This document shows positions 9,991 to 18,394 of a stretch of DNA of 46,741 nt, piece after piece. The notes below the pieces were generated by a model. It did not search any database, was not told the origin of the DNA, and saw only the letters and a list, made by a program, of their open reading frames with translations. The DNA lies in contig JAFXZK010000015.1 of the NCBI GenBank assembly GCA_017541265.1, positions 1-46,741 of the forward strand. Direction: 5' to 3'. The DNA comes from Bacteroidaceae bacterium (GTDB lineage Bacteria > Bacteroidota > Bacteroidia > Bacteroidales > Bacteroidaceae). The stretch's first letter is position 1; each line of letters starts with the position of its first letter. The position numbers and the translations under genes were made by a program.

Positions 9991-10020
9991 AATTATTGGA
10001 AATTATTGGAAATTGTCGGA
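9991..10020. repeat. Three tandem 10-bp units
   Basis: AATTATTGGA occurs twice and is followed by the variant AATTGTCGGA, in the short AT-rich gap upstream of the ArdC gene. It could be an operator or simply slippage. Confidence 0.6.
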
Positions 10021-10035
10021 GTGGCGGCTTGCCGA

Positions 10036-11907
10036 TTAGCAAGCCACCAGTTTAATGATTTCCTGCACAGTCTTTCTGTGCTTTGCACTCATTTGGATTC
10101 CGGAATAGGTCGCGCCGCTTCGGGTATAGGGGCGCTTCCTTCCCCATAACGTCATCAGCACCGCCTCGATGCGGGAGGTGTCTCCAGCAACGACGATAGA
10201 CTTGCCGTAGTTGATGATGTGCGGCTGTCCTGCCTCCGGCTTGGCTGTCACCTCGCCGTGCCTTGGTGCTGGCTTGGACGTTTCGGCTGTCGGCTCTGAC
10301 TCGTCTGCCTGCTCTTCTGTAGGAACATCCGTCACTTCCTCTACTTCGCCTGCTTCGTCCGTCTCCTCTGCGCCATCGGCTTCGTCCGCTTCCTCTGTGA
10401 CTTCTTCTTTGGGTGCGGTGCGTGGCAGAACTCGCGGCTTCACAGTCGGCATTGGGGCTGCTTCCTCAGTTGCTTCCTCTTCGATAGGCTCAACATCCTG
10501 TGCTTCGGCGCATGGCTCTTCCGTTGGAGCTTGCACAAGGTCGTCTATCCTGACTCTTATGCCGCTTCTGACAAGCTGCGACATGATTTGCTGAAGCTTA
10601 TCAACAGGGAACAGACAGATAGGCACGTCGCCATGATTTTGTGTTGGCAGTCCTGTAACCTCACTGACCTTCGTTGCATCGTCGCTGATGACAACATACA
10701 CACCATTACTGCGGAAGATTGTCACAGCGTCGGGGTTCTTAGCCTTGGCTTCCTTCCACTGCTGCATAACGGGGTCGTCGCTTTGGCTTTCTTGCCCTTC
10801 GGCATTTACGATTTCCCCTATCGCGTCCGGATCGCCGTCGCCGTTAGGGTCATCCTTGATTTCCTCAAACTCCGCAAATTCATCTTCAGTTGTCGTCGGC
10901 ACGACCACATCTTGCGGTTCTTCGTGTGGCTCATCCACCTTCCATGTTCCTGCTTTCAGGTTCTCGAAAAGCCTCTCGACCGAGATGGGAATGATAGCAG
11001 CTTGCGCATTGCCACTTTTGTATTCACCTTGAAGAGTGTCACCATTGGCACTCTTAATAACGATGGTGGCGATATTCTCGCCGACGATGATTGTCTTGCC
11101 TACATAGTCCTGGGCGTTCTGAATGTTGGTTGTTTCCATAGTGTTTTGTGTGTTTATTGATTGTGTTGTTTGGGGGTTGATTGTCTCTGTGATGCCGCGC
11201 TTCACTTGCTTTGTGAGCTTCGGGTCTTCCAATTGGTCGCAGATAGCGACTTTGTATTTTGCACGTATCAGTTTCGGCAAATAGGAGTCCAGAGCGTGAT
11301 GCGGAAATCCTGCCATCTTATTGCCGGCTTTGTTATTCGTGAGGGTAATGCCAAGAACTTTTGCACACTTTTCAGCATCTTCTTCGTATGCCTCATAGAA
11401 ATCTCCGCATCTGAATAACAGCAACCTTTCGGGGTGATTCGCTTTAATTTCCCGATACTGCTTCATCATTGGGGTTTCGTCTGTTGTTTGACTGTTGTCG
11501 GAAAAGAGATACGAGCCTGTCAGTGCCACTTCCCTGATGTAAGCTTTCAGCTCGTCCCACTTGCGTCCGTCAAACAACATACGGATGTTCGCCTTGTGTT
11601 CGTCCGTATTCAGATTGGCGTACATCTGGTCGATAGTTTTCTGGCTGTTGCGGGGTGCTTCTTTCACATATACGAATTGGGTAGCGTCCAACGGACTTTT
11701 GCCGCCCATCATAACGCACCCGAAGCCGAAATCCGACCTCCATCCTGGTTGTACGGACACATAGAAGTGATTGCCGCCCACTCGATAGCTGCTATCATCG
11801 TAAGCTACTCGCACACTCAGTTTGTTGAACTCCTCTGCTGCTGGGCAGTCTGTCTTGTAAGGTGTGACGTCCACATAGAAACCACGTCCTTGAATTTTAC
11901 TTGCCAT
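10036..11907 (-). CDS. Protein with MutS domain I-like module(s)
   Basis: 623 residues. Residues about 144-245 read as MutS mismatch-recognition domain [12 protein letters not shown], then [13 protein letters not shown] with the Phe-x-Glu mismatch-probing pair (F170, E172), then [10 protein letters not shown] and [10 protein letters not shown]. No MutS ATPase or clamp follows. After a Gln/Asn/Thr linker (about 250-262) there is an acidic region with a second, degenerate copy (about 374-455, [11 protein letters not shown]) lacking F-x-E, and then a Glu/Pro/Thr-rich low-complexity stretch. The likely role is binding of distorted or foreign DNA in a multi-domain early protein. The domain call is good; the function is inferred. 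Confidence 0.75.
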   Translation of the reverse strand: MASKIQGRGFYVDVTPYKTDCPAAEEFNKLSVRVAYDDSSYRVGGNHFYVSVQPGWRSDFGFGCVMMGGKSPLDATQFVYVKEAPRNSQKTIDQMYANLNTDEHKANIRMLFDGRKWDELKAYIREVALTGSYLFSDNSQTTDETPMMKQYREIKANHPERLLLFRCGDFYEAYEEDAEKCAKVLGITLTNNKAGNKMAGFPHHALDSYLPKLIRAKYKVAICDQLEDPKLTKQVKRGITETINPQTTQSINTQNTMETTNIQNAQDYVGKTIIVGENIATIVIKSANGDTLQGEYKSGNAQAAIIPISVERLFENLKAGTWKVDEPHEEPQDVVVPTTTEDEFAEFEEIKDDPNGDGDPDAIGEIVNAEGQESQSDDPVMQQWKEAKAKNPDAVTIFRSNGVYVVISDDATKVSEVTGLPTQNHGDVPICLFPVDKLQQIMSQLVRSGIRVRIDDLVQAPTEEPCAEAQDVEPIEEEATEEAAPMPTVKPRVLPRTAPKEEVTEEADEADGAEETDEAGEVEEVTDVPTEEQADESEPTAETSKPAPRHGEVTAKPEAGQPHIINYGKSIVVAGDTSRIEAVLMTLWGRKRPYTRSGATYSGIQMSAKHRKTVQEIIKLVAC

Positions 11908-11922
11908 AATTGATTGTAGGTT

Positions 11923-12810
11923 TTAATGTTTTTGTAAATAGTCATAAAGTTCTCTCGCTGTCTTATAGCACCCATCAAGAGTAGGGATGCGCTTGCCACG
12001 TTGTTTCCAGTATTGGCAATTGCCTTTTCCGTTAATCTCGATGATGACCTGCTGAAGATTGTGAACAGTGCGCAGATGGATAGCAATACCATAGCGGCGG
12101 CAAAGCGTCACGACATCCTCTCCGGCAATCTTCTCGCCATTGCGGAACTTCGCTTCCTCTTGCTTCAGTCGCCCTTCCTCTTTGGCGGCTTCCTCGGCTT
12201 CCTTGCGGGCTTTTTCTTCGCGTTCCTTGCGTGCAGCCTCCATGCGCTCTTTCGCTTTTGCTTCGCGCTCTTCCTGCTTTATAGCCCTTATCTCTTTCAG
12301 CCCCGAAAGGATGGGTGACTCGGCTTCCTCAAAGGCACGGATAGCAGCAGCGCATATCCATTTGTCGCCCGAAAGGAGATAGTTGCTGTAGTCCTGAATG
12401 GCGGTCAGTTCCTCAGTAGCCCTGTCGCGGCTTTTCTTGTCGTCAACAATTCGCCGCTGGCAGTATTCGCGCTCCTTTTCTTTCCGTTCATCGGCTGCAT
12501 TAGGATAAGCCGCAAGAAAATTGTCCAGGCATTTCTTGCAATTCGTCTCGATGTCTGCGTCTGTCTGCAATAGTCGCTCCACATCATATTTGGACAATAC
12601 CCTACTCTGAACCCACACAGCAACCTTATCGTTAAGCTGTGCATAGAGGACATAATAGTCACCATCAATCTCGTACCAAAGGGGAGATTTGCAATGCTCG
12701 TTGTCGATGTTTGGCAGCAGTTCGCTCAAGTTAAAAAGCTCGATGCTTCTGCGCTTCGGCGTGTTGCCGTCACTACCAATGTAATGGCACCAAAATTTCT
12801 TTGTGTTCAT
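11923..12810 (-). CDS. Hypothetical protein with long charged coiled coil, 295 aa
   Basis: The N-terminal globular part (about 1-130) is followed by a Glu/Lys/Arg/Ala-rich coiled coil (about 165-225, KEREEKARKEAEEAAKEEG) and a small C-terminal domain ending YKTARELYDYLQKH. The family is not recognised. The 15-nt gap to the MutS-domain gene and the 6-nt gap to its upstream neighbour place it in the same operon. Confidence 0.65.
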   Translation of the reverse strand: MNTKKFWCHYIGSDGNTPKRRSIELFNLSELLPNIDNEHCKSPLWYEIDGDYYVLYAQLNDKVAVWVQSRVLSKYDVERLLQTDADIETNCKKCLDNFLAAYPNAADERKEKEREYCQRRIVDDKKSRDRATEELTAIQDYSNYLLSGDKWICAAAIRAFEEAESPILSGLKEIRAIKQEEREAKAKERMEAARKEREEKARKEAEEAAKEEGRLKQEEAKFRNGEKIAGEDVVTLCRRYGIAIHLRTVHNLQQVIIEINGKGNCQYWKQRGKRIPTLDGCYKTARELYDYLQKH

Positions 12811-12816
12811 AATCGT

Positions 12817-13230
12817 TTAGATTTGGTCTGTCTCGAAATAGAAAATCACGTTTAGCTGGTTGCCCAACTCGTAGAACTCCACGCGGAGGCCCTCGTTTTC
12901 TGGGCACTCCCAAGCCTTGAAAGTGCTGCGGTAGTCGTCGAAGATGTACTTTCTTGCATCTTCCCAATCGGAGGTGCCGGCACATCCCGATACGGCAAGC
13001 AGCGTAATGTGTACGCAGTTGTCGCCCCACTTCCAGCGGACATCCACAATGCCGCTCCATGCAGGTATGCCGTCTTCAATGGCTGTCTTCGTCCCGACAA
13101 GGTGGCGCGTCCTACTCCCATCGCGATGGTCGCAGGCTTGATAGAAGTCGTCAAACACATCATCCTCGAAGGGGTCTTCGAGAAGGTTCTTGTTATCAAT
13201 AGGCGCTGGTATTCGATTCATGTTTGCCAT
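12817..13230 (-). CDS. Hypothetical acidic protein, 137 aa
   Basis: An acidic N terminus (DPFEDDVFDDFYQACDHRDG), then a predicted alpha/beta domain with conserved-looking WKWGDN and WEDARKYIFDDYR stretches. Function unknown. It could be a small partner or DNA-mimic type protein, but this cannot be decided from sequence. Confidence 0.6.
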   Translation of the reverse strand: MANMNRIPAPIDNKNLLEDPFEDDVFDDFYQACDHRDGSRTRHLVGTKTAIEDGIPAWSGIVDVRWKWGDNCVHITLLAVSGCAGTSDWEDARKYIFDDYRSTFKAWECPENEGLRVEFYELGNQLNVIFYFETDQI

Positions 13231-13241
13231 AGTTTTATTGA

Positions 13242-13475
13242 TTAGTCGTTCAACATCTTTTCAACTTCCTCATATACCTCTCTTACGAAAAAGTCCGAGC
13301 GATAACTGTTGTAGATTAGCACTATCTTTGTGCCATGCACTTTCTTCTTGGTGAAGCCCTCTCCGTTTACTTCCATGCTTGCTGGGCAAGCAAAAGCAAC
13401 CTGTGCCTTGCTAATTGTCATTGGCAAGACTTTCCCGATAGGGTTTATTTGCGTTAGTCTGATAAATTGCGCCAT
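13242..13475 (-). CDS. Hypothetical protein, 77 aa
   Basis: A compact 77-residue protein: beta-rich N-terminal half and an acidic C-terminal helix (REVYEEVEKMLND). Not recognised. Spaced 10-11 nt from both neighbours in the operon. Confidence 0.6.
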   Translation of the reverse strand: MAQFIRLTQINPIGKVLPMTISKAQVAFACPASMEVNGEGFTKKKVHGTKIVLIYNSYRSDFFVREVYEEVEKMLND

Positions 13476-13485
13476 AGCCGTATAG

Positions 13486-14127
13486 TTAATTGTTTTCGCA
13501 ATACTTGATGATTTTTCTCAAATTGTCCTCTGAGCCGAGGCGGTTGATACGGATGTCTGCCTCCATTTCGTAGGATGTTCCAAAGGCAGATGGGTTGCAG
13601 TTGCTGTCCACAAAAAGACTCTCCACTTGAAACTCCATTCCCCCGATGTAGAGCGTTAGCCATTCTTTGTTCTGCACTATATTCCCATCGTAGTCGTGTC
13701 GTTCAAGATAGGAAAGCACGGCATTGTCGGCGCGTTCAGCCCATTCCAACAGAGAGGTTGTCATTGGGTTGTCGCAGTGGCGGCATGGGTCGAGCGTAAC
13801 ACCCTCACTTTTCCCAATGTTGATGATTTCTTCCGTCAGATAGCCAACAAAACCATAGGCCACATCCTCTTCAATGTCAACGTCTATATTCCATCCATAT
13901 TCCGCCGACCCCGCCTTACAGCAAAGATGCCCATTCTTATCAAGCCACACGGACTTGAATTCCACATTGCCGCACCAACCTCCATGATGTTCATTGACAA
14001 TAAGAACAGGGTTGTCGGTGTTTTTATGGCGTGAGAAATTCACGCGCTTCCCATACTGCCGCAATACATTTCTCAGCTGCTCCAACTCTACTTTTTTGAG
14101 AGCCTGGTGTTTTTGATAGTTGTCCAT
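13486..14127 (-). CDS. Hypothetical protein, 213 aa
   Basis: 213 residues with an N-terminal helix (KKVELEQLRNVLRQYGKRVNF), then a mixed alpha/beta domain. Cys/His pairs (HHGGWCG, PCRHCDN) could bind metal. No family is recognised. It belongs to the closely spaced run 12-16 kb. Confidence 0.6.
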   Translation of the reverse strand: MDNYQKHQALKKVELEQLRNVLRQYGKRVNFSRHKNTDNPVLIVNEHHGGWCGNVEFKSVWLDKNGHLCCKAGSAEYGWNIDVDIEEDVAYGFVGYLTEEIINIGKSEGVTLDPCRHCDNPMTTSLLEWAERADNAVLSYLERHDYDGNIVQNKEWLTLYIGGMEFQVESLFVDSNCNPSAFGTSYEMEADIRINRLGSEDNLRKIIKYCENN

Positions 14128-14145
14128 AATTTTGAATTGTTGATT

Positions 14146-14544
14146 TTATCCGAATAGAGTGTCATAGATATTGCTGTCATCCATAGTCCTGTCCGTTGCC
14201 ATTTGCGACACGCGGACTTCTGTGTAATAGAATGGCTCTTCCGTTTCACACCACTCGTATATCTTTGCCGAATAGGTGCCTTGTTTGGTGATGCGCTCCG
14301 TGAGCACAGCATCGTTTCCGAACTCCTTTTCGTACAGCTGGTGCGTGAAAGCAATAGTCTTTTCCTTCGTGGATAGGATTGCTACCACACCGAAGTCCGT
14401 AGTCGTCTTGTCGTAAGAGCCTTCAAAATCCTTGAAGATACTGCTGCCTTCGTCCTTTTCGTTCTTCACATAATGACCATACTCGGCTGTCACAGCCCAC
14501 AAAGGCTGCATAGGCTGTGCCGTGATTGTCTTTTTAGCTTCCAT
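14146..14544 (-). CDS. Hypothetical protein, 132 aa
   Basis: 132 residues, mostly predicted beta (WAVTAEYGHYVKNEKDEGSS and VVAILSTKEKTIAFTHQ), with no membrane segment. It lies immediately downstream of the PcfJ-like gene (11-nt gap). Function unknown. Confidence 0.6.
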   Translation of the reverse strand: MEAKKTITAQPMQPLWAVTAEYGHYVKNEKDEGSSIFKDFEGSYDKTTTDFGVVAILSTKEKTIAFTHQLYEKEFGNDAVLTERITKQGTYSAKIYEWCETEEPFYYTEVRVSQMATDRTMDDSNIYDTLFG

Positions 14545-14555
14545 GAGTTTGTAAT

Positions 14556-15956
14556 TTATGCTGCAATAGCAACGGCTTGTTTTTCGGATTTCTTTGTTCC
14601 CTTAGTTGCCACTTCGCGGACTTTCAGTAGTTCCTCAATGTCCTTGCGGTGGTCGGTAATGAGTTGGCGTATTTCCTTATCACGCTCTGGCACCTGGTTA
14701 CAAGCGGCGCGGCATTGTACGATGCTGTGCCGTTGCGTGTTGTACTCAATAGTCGCCAGCCGCTTGCCGGCAGAGTCCCTCGCAGAGAGAATAAGGGTGT
14801 AAGGATGGGCATTGATGTCATAGTAGCCACAGGCATAGACGCAATGCTTCATAGCCTTTCCCTCTTCCTTGAACTCTTCGATGCTTTGCAAGGGTCGCAC
14901 AAACAAGTTCTTGCCAGATAGCGACAACGATAGCAGGCTACCCATCAGTTCGGGCCAGTGCGCTACCATTTCCGCATGTTTCTTGTCACGCTCTATCCGC
15001 TCTTGCTCCCTTTGTGCTGCCTCTTCCGCACGCCTCCGCTCTTCGACAACATCATGACGTTCCGCCAGGCGGTCGTGTTCACGCTTTAAGTTCTTTGGGC
15101 AGATGTAGTGGGGGTTGTGCAGGTCGAGATGGAAGTAGTCGAGCAATGTCAAATAATCCTTATACAACGTATAGTCCTTGATACGATAGCCGTGTCGTTG
15201 GCAAATCTTCAGGGCTTCCTTCATCTCTTGTGGTACATAGCCGCTCTTGCAAATGAGATAATTCACTAAAGCGGTCTGTCCTGTCTTCCAAAGTGTCTCA
15301 TAATAGTTGTCGGTCAGCAGCTTTACTGCCACATCTACGGGATAGTTTGAATTGCGCATTGTCCGTAGTCCGTTGCGGTGCAGCGTCTTGGCGACGCTCG
15401 TAACCTTTGTGGCGGTACAATAAAGGCTTTGCCGATAATACTCCTTTGAGCCTGTTGAAAACTTGTGCGAACTGACAAAGTGAATACGGGAGCCGTACAT
15501 CCAGTTGTCGTAATAGTACGATGGGAACGGACGCAGGTAGAGACGATAGTAATAGGTATCGCCTTTTGGCGTTATCAGTTCTCGCGCTACTTCTTCAACC
15601 CTATACGTTGCCTTGCGCCCCATAGCCACGTCGCGGAACACAGCAAAGAAGCGCATCGCCTGGGTGTCGTCCTTCCATGCCGACGATAGACAGAAATAGT
15701 CCATTGTACTATGACTGCGCTCTATCTTCCACGGCTCGCCCTTAAAGGGTCTGCCGCAATGAGGACAGACCTTCGCTTTGGGGTCTTTAACGATACCGCC
15801 ACAGTCGCTGCAATAGGTTTTCTTTTTCAGTTCTATGCGTTGCGTGGGGTGGACATGTTCGATAACCCACGTCCGCTGCCTTTCGGTCAGTGGCGTTTTA
15901 TTGGCGTGCTCATTCCATGAATCAGCCAGCACCTTATAAGTGTCTTTCCGTGCCAT
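14556..15956 (-). CDS. PcfJ-like protein
   Basis: 466 residues from ATG 15956; an in-frame TTG at 15965 is less likely. The N terminus has a zinc ribbon (CSDCG, 13 residues, CPHCG). The C-terminal part has the PcfJ-family signature: EGKAMKHCVYACGYYD, then LILSARD, LATIEYN and VQCRAACNQ. Between them is a charged helical stretch (ERRRAEEAAQREQERIERDKK). PcfJ proteins occur in the mobilisation and replication modules of plasmids such as pCF10 and widely in Bacteroidetes elements; their biochemical role is poorly known. A PcfK-like gene follows upstream, the usual pairing. Its last 25 residues resemble the tail of the 76-aa protein at 17849. Confidence 0.8.
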   Translation of the reverse strand: MARKDTYKVLADSWNEHANKTPLTERQRTWVIEHVHPTQRIELKKKTYCSDCGGIVKDPKAKVCPHCGRPFKGEPWKIERSHSTMDYFCLSSAWKDDTQAMRFFAVFRDVAMGRKATYRVEEVARELITPKGDTYYYRLYLRPFPSYYYDNWMYGSRIHFVSSHKFSTGSKEYYRQSLYCTATKVTSVAKTLHRNGLRTMRNSNYPVDVAVKLLTDNYYETLWKTGQTALVNYLICKSGYVPQEMKEALKICQRHGYRIKDYTLYKDYLTLLDYFHLDLHNPHYICPKNLKREHDRLAERHDVVEERRRAEEAAQREQERIERDKKHAEMVAHWPELMGSLLSLSLSGKNLFVRPLQSIEEFKEEGKAMKHCVYACGYYDINAHPYTLILSARDSAGKRLATIEYNTQRHSIVQCRAACNQVPERDKEIRQLITDHRKDIEELLKVREVATKGTKKSEKQAVAIAA

Positions 15957-15975
15957 AATGTTCAATGTTCAATGG

Positions 15976-16527
15976 TTAATGTTTCTCGCTTTTCAGCGAC
16001 TCGTTACTCTCATCGTAATAATGCACAGCCAATCCGAAAATTTCTTCGGGTGGTGCATAAAGACCAACGGCACTCTTGCCGCCTCGGTTCTTCTCTGCCC
16101 TCTTGCGCATGACATCGAAAATATAGTCGCAGCAACCTTCAAGGCTCTTGTCTTTCGCATTTAGCTTCTCCTTCATGTCCGGGCGGCTGTTCAGATAGAC
16201 TTCGATAGCCTGCTTGAACTCTGCAGGGATGACATAGTTTGCACCGCCTTTTGTCTTGGGCGTGTCCGTCTTGGGCGTGGCTTTTGGAGCAGACTTTCCG
16301 CCATTTGCCGCAGGCTTCACAACAGGCTTCACTAACGGCTTTGTGGCGGCAGGCTTTACTACCGGCTTCACTATAGGTTTTTCAGCCGATGTCTTGGGCT
16401 TCACAACAGGGGTAACTCTTGGCGTTACCCTTGGTTTTACACTTGCGCTTGGTGCGCTTATCTGGTTCTCGGACTTGCCCTGCAACTGTGCAGCGGCTGC
16501 ATTGATAGCGTCTAATAAATTAGCCAT
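15976..16527 (-). CDS. PcfK-like protein
   Basis: 183 residues. The N-terminal half is low complexity and Pro/Lys/Val-rich, with repeats of KPVVKP and PRVTP. The C-terminal domain (from about 98, VIPAEFKQAIEVYLNSR, then CCDYIFDVMRK and GLAVHYYDE) matches the PcfK-like family. It is found next to the PcfJ-like gene, the typical gene pair of plasmid mobilisation and phage-plasmid modules. Confidence 0.75.
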   Translation of the reverse strand: MANLLDAINAAAAQLQGKSENQISAPSASVKPRVTPRVTPVVKPKTSAEKPIVKPVVKPAATKPLVKPVVKPAANGGKSAPKATPKTDTPKTKGGANYVIPAEFKQAIEVYLNSRPDMKEKLNAKDKSLEGCCDYIFDVMRKRAEKNRGGKSAVGLYAPPEEIFGLAVHYYDESNESLKSEKH

Positions 16528-16554
16528 GATAGTTTACAATTTGATGGTTGATGT

Positions 16555-16674
16555 TTAGGCTGCCTGAAGACGCAGGCTGCCCACGGTGTATTCGTAAAGG
16601 TCGGTTTCTCCGATAGTATCTCCGTCAAGCATCATCCCGATAGCTTGCGGAAGGGATATTTTCTTTCTTGCCAT
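16555..16674 (-). CDS. Small hypothetical protein, 39 aa
   Basis: ATG at 16674 to TAA at 16555 reads MARKKISLPQAIGMM, continues to DLYEYTVGSL and ends RLQAA. It fills an otherwise empty gap in the operon and has a basic start and an acidic centre. Spacing of 27-29 nt to both neighbours fits the operon. Too short for a confident family call. Confidence 0.55.
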   Translation of the reverse strand: MARKKISLPQAIGMMLDGDTIGETDLYEYTVGSLRLQAA

Positions 16675-16703
16675 AGTTAGAAATTTTCGTTGGTATGTTT
16701 TAG

Positions 16704-17756
16704 TTATGCAGCCTTAATGATAGCCTTGAGGAAGTTTTCCAGCGTACCCTTGTTGTCCGCAGAGAGGTGGGCGGCTTTTGCCACTTCAGCAAATGCCTTC
16801 ATCAGAGCCTCTTCCGTATAGGTGCGAGTCTTCTTTGTCGCATTGATGGTCAGTTCCTTTTTGGGTGCAGGCTTCTCCGCCTTTGGCTTTGGGGCGGGTG
16901 CGGGCTTAGATAGTGCAGCAGCGTCCTTGCACACTGCCTTCCATTGTTCTGTGGTTGACTTCTCGTCGCTGAGTATCTTGGCAATACGCTTTGCGATGTC
17001 GTCATAGCCTACAGGAAAAGTCACGCAGATTTGCTCCTTGCCGTCAAGTTCTATGCGCGACTCGATGGCGTTGACAGGGCTTGCCTTACCCTCTTCTCCG
17101 CAGATATGGGTGATGCGAGGGTCGCCGTATAAGTCCCAGCGAGGGTCGTAGCCGTCAGGCTTGAAGCCAACAATGGCAGGGATGGTCTGACTCTTTTCGT
17201 CGGTGCAAGCCATGTAACTGAGCGGATAGGCTTCCGTGAATGTCTTTTGCGCAGGTTTCTCAGTCTTTGGTGCAGCCGCAGGTTTTTGTCCATCCTTCTT
17301 TTCGACAGGCTTTCTGCCTCTTGGTGCAGGCTTTTCCGCTTTGGGTGCAGACTTGCTTTCTTCGCGAGCCTTCTCGCTTTCAGCCTTGCGTTGCTGATAG
17401 GCTTTGTCGGCAAGGTCGCAGAGCGCGTCGTAGGATTCCTGCGTGAGCGTATCAAGGTCGCTGACAGTCTTTGCGGCAAGTTTTGCCACCTTGTGCCAGC
17501 ACTCTGATGCACCCCACATGACGCAGGGGGTCATAGTGCCGTCGAATTGCAGTTGGGTATAGCGTCCATGAACGGCACTCGGTTCTCCGTCCTTGCCGAT
17601 TTGGGCAATATACGCGATGCGTGGGTCATCCTTGCCCGTGAAGCCTACGAGCACAGGGATTGTCTTGCCGCTCTTTGCGCTTGTATAGGTTGCATACTGG
17701 AGGCTGTTGTTTGCCTGGTTGTTGTTCTCGGTCTGATTGTTATTCTTTGTTGCCAT
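16704..17756 (-). CDS. Hypothetical protein with two copies of an internal domain, 350 aa
   Basis: Two related segments can be aligned by eye. The first is about residues 20-112 (YATYTSAKSGKTIPVLVGF.....DPRI) and the second about 178-285 (LSYMACTDEKSQTIPAIVGF.....DPRI). Each continues through an acidic loop to a hydrophobic AKLAAKTVSD or AKRIAKILSD helix. They are joined by a Lys/Pro/Ala-rich linker (SAPKAEKPAPRGRKPVEK), and a second such linker precedes the C-terminal helical tail. The family is unknown; the basic linkers would suit a nucleic-acid-associated scaffold. Confidence 0.65.
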   Translation of the reverse strand: MATKNNNQTENNNQANNSLQYATYTSAKSGKTIPVLVGFTGKDDPRIAYIAQIGKDGEPSAVHGRYTQLQFDGTMTPCVMWGASECWHKVAKLAAKTVSDLDTLTQESYDALCDLADKAYQQRKAESEKAREESKSAPKAEKPAPRGRKPVEKKDGQKPAAAPKTEKPAQKTFTEAYPLSYMACTDEKSQTIPAIVGFKPDGYDPRWDLYGDPRITHICGEEGKASPVNAIESRIELDGKEQICVTFPVGYDDIAKRIAKILSDEKSTTEQWKAVCKDAAALSKPAPAPKPKAEKPAPKKELTINATKKTRTYTEEALMKAFAEVAKAAHLSADNKGTLENFLKAIIKAA

Positions 17757-17848
17757 AATTTTTGCCCGTCGTGCCGATAGCGCAGCGTTAGAATTTTGGT
17801 TGTTTGTTTGATATTTTGTTATGATATTTCGTTATGCTGATAGAGACT

Positions 17849-18079
17849 TTATGCGATAACTTTCTTTGCGATGTGCTTTGTTCCCGTGGTGCTGACTTCC
17901 TTTACGCTCAATAGTTCCTGGATGTCGGCAGGCATAGGCTTTGCACCCATGCTGATAAGAGGGGTTGAGAACTCGCCTTGCATGTCGCGCAGTGCGCACA
18001 TAGCGGCATCACTGTTCACGTTCTTGCCCAATACGAGGGCAGCAGTTGCCATAGCAACGAAAGATGTTGTAGTTTTCAT
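17849..18079 (-). CDS. Small hypothetical protein, 76 aa
   Basis: The N terminus is weakly hydrophobic (SFVAMATAALVLGKN), too polar to be a certain membrane helix. The C terminus, ELLSVKEVSTTGTK, closely resembles the end of the PcfJ-like protein, ELLKVREVATKGTK. The shared tail may be a docking or localisation signal. ATG at 18079. Confidence 0.55.
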   Translation of the reverse strand: MKTTTSFVAMATAALVLGKNVNSDAAMCALRDMQGEFSTPLISMGAKPMPADIQELLSVKEVSTTGTKHIAKKVIA

Positions 18080-18136
18080 TTTGATAAAAATTTAGGGGTT
18101 GTTTTGATTTATGAATTGTGATTTTTGGAATTGTCT

Positions 18137-18340
18137 TTAAGCCACTCGCTTTGCGCGTTTAGTCGCTTTGCGGGCGTTGGTAGAGGTTTCGGAACTTGCA
18201 CCTTCCGCAAACAAGAAGGCGCACACTGCGATGCCGAAGCATACGATAGCCAACAAGCCGTTTGTCATTGTTTCGCCCGATGCAAACAAGATACCTGCGC
18301 AAGCTGCAATAGCGCCTGCAATTTTAGACTGAGTTTTCAT
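18137..18340 (-). CDS. Small membrane protein, 67 aa
   Basis: Two hydrophobic segments (about 7-21, IAGAIAACAGILFAS, and about 27-45, NGLLAIVCFGIAVCAFLFA) followed by a strongly basic tail (NARKATKRAKRVA). This topology fits a small inner-membrane protein, for example a holin-like or exclusion protein, but no family is recognised. It is the first gene downstream of the candidate structured RNA. Confidence 0.55.
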   Translation of the reverse strand: MKTQSKIAGAIAACAGILFASGETMTNGLLAIVCFGIAVCAFLFAEGASSETSTNARKATKRAKRVA

Positions 18341-18394
18341 GTCTCTGATAGCGGTTGCCTATACCCCGCAAGGTTTTAGTTAAAAATAGGTTTT

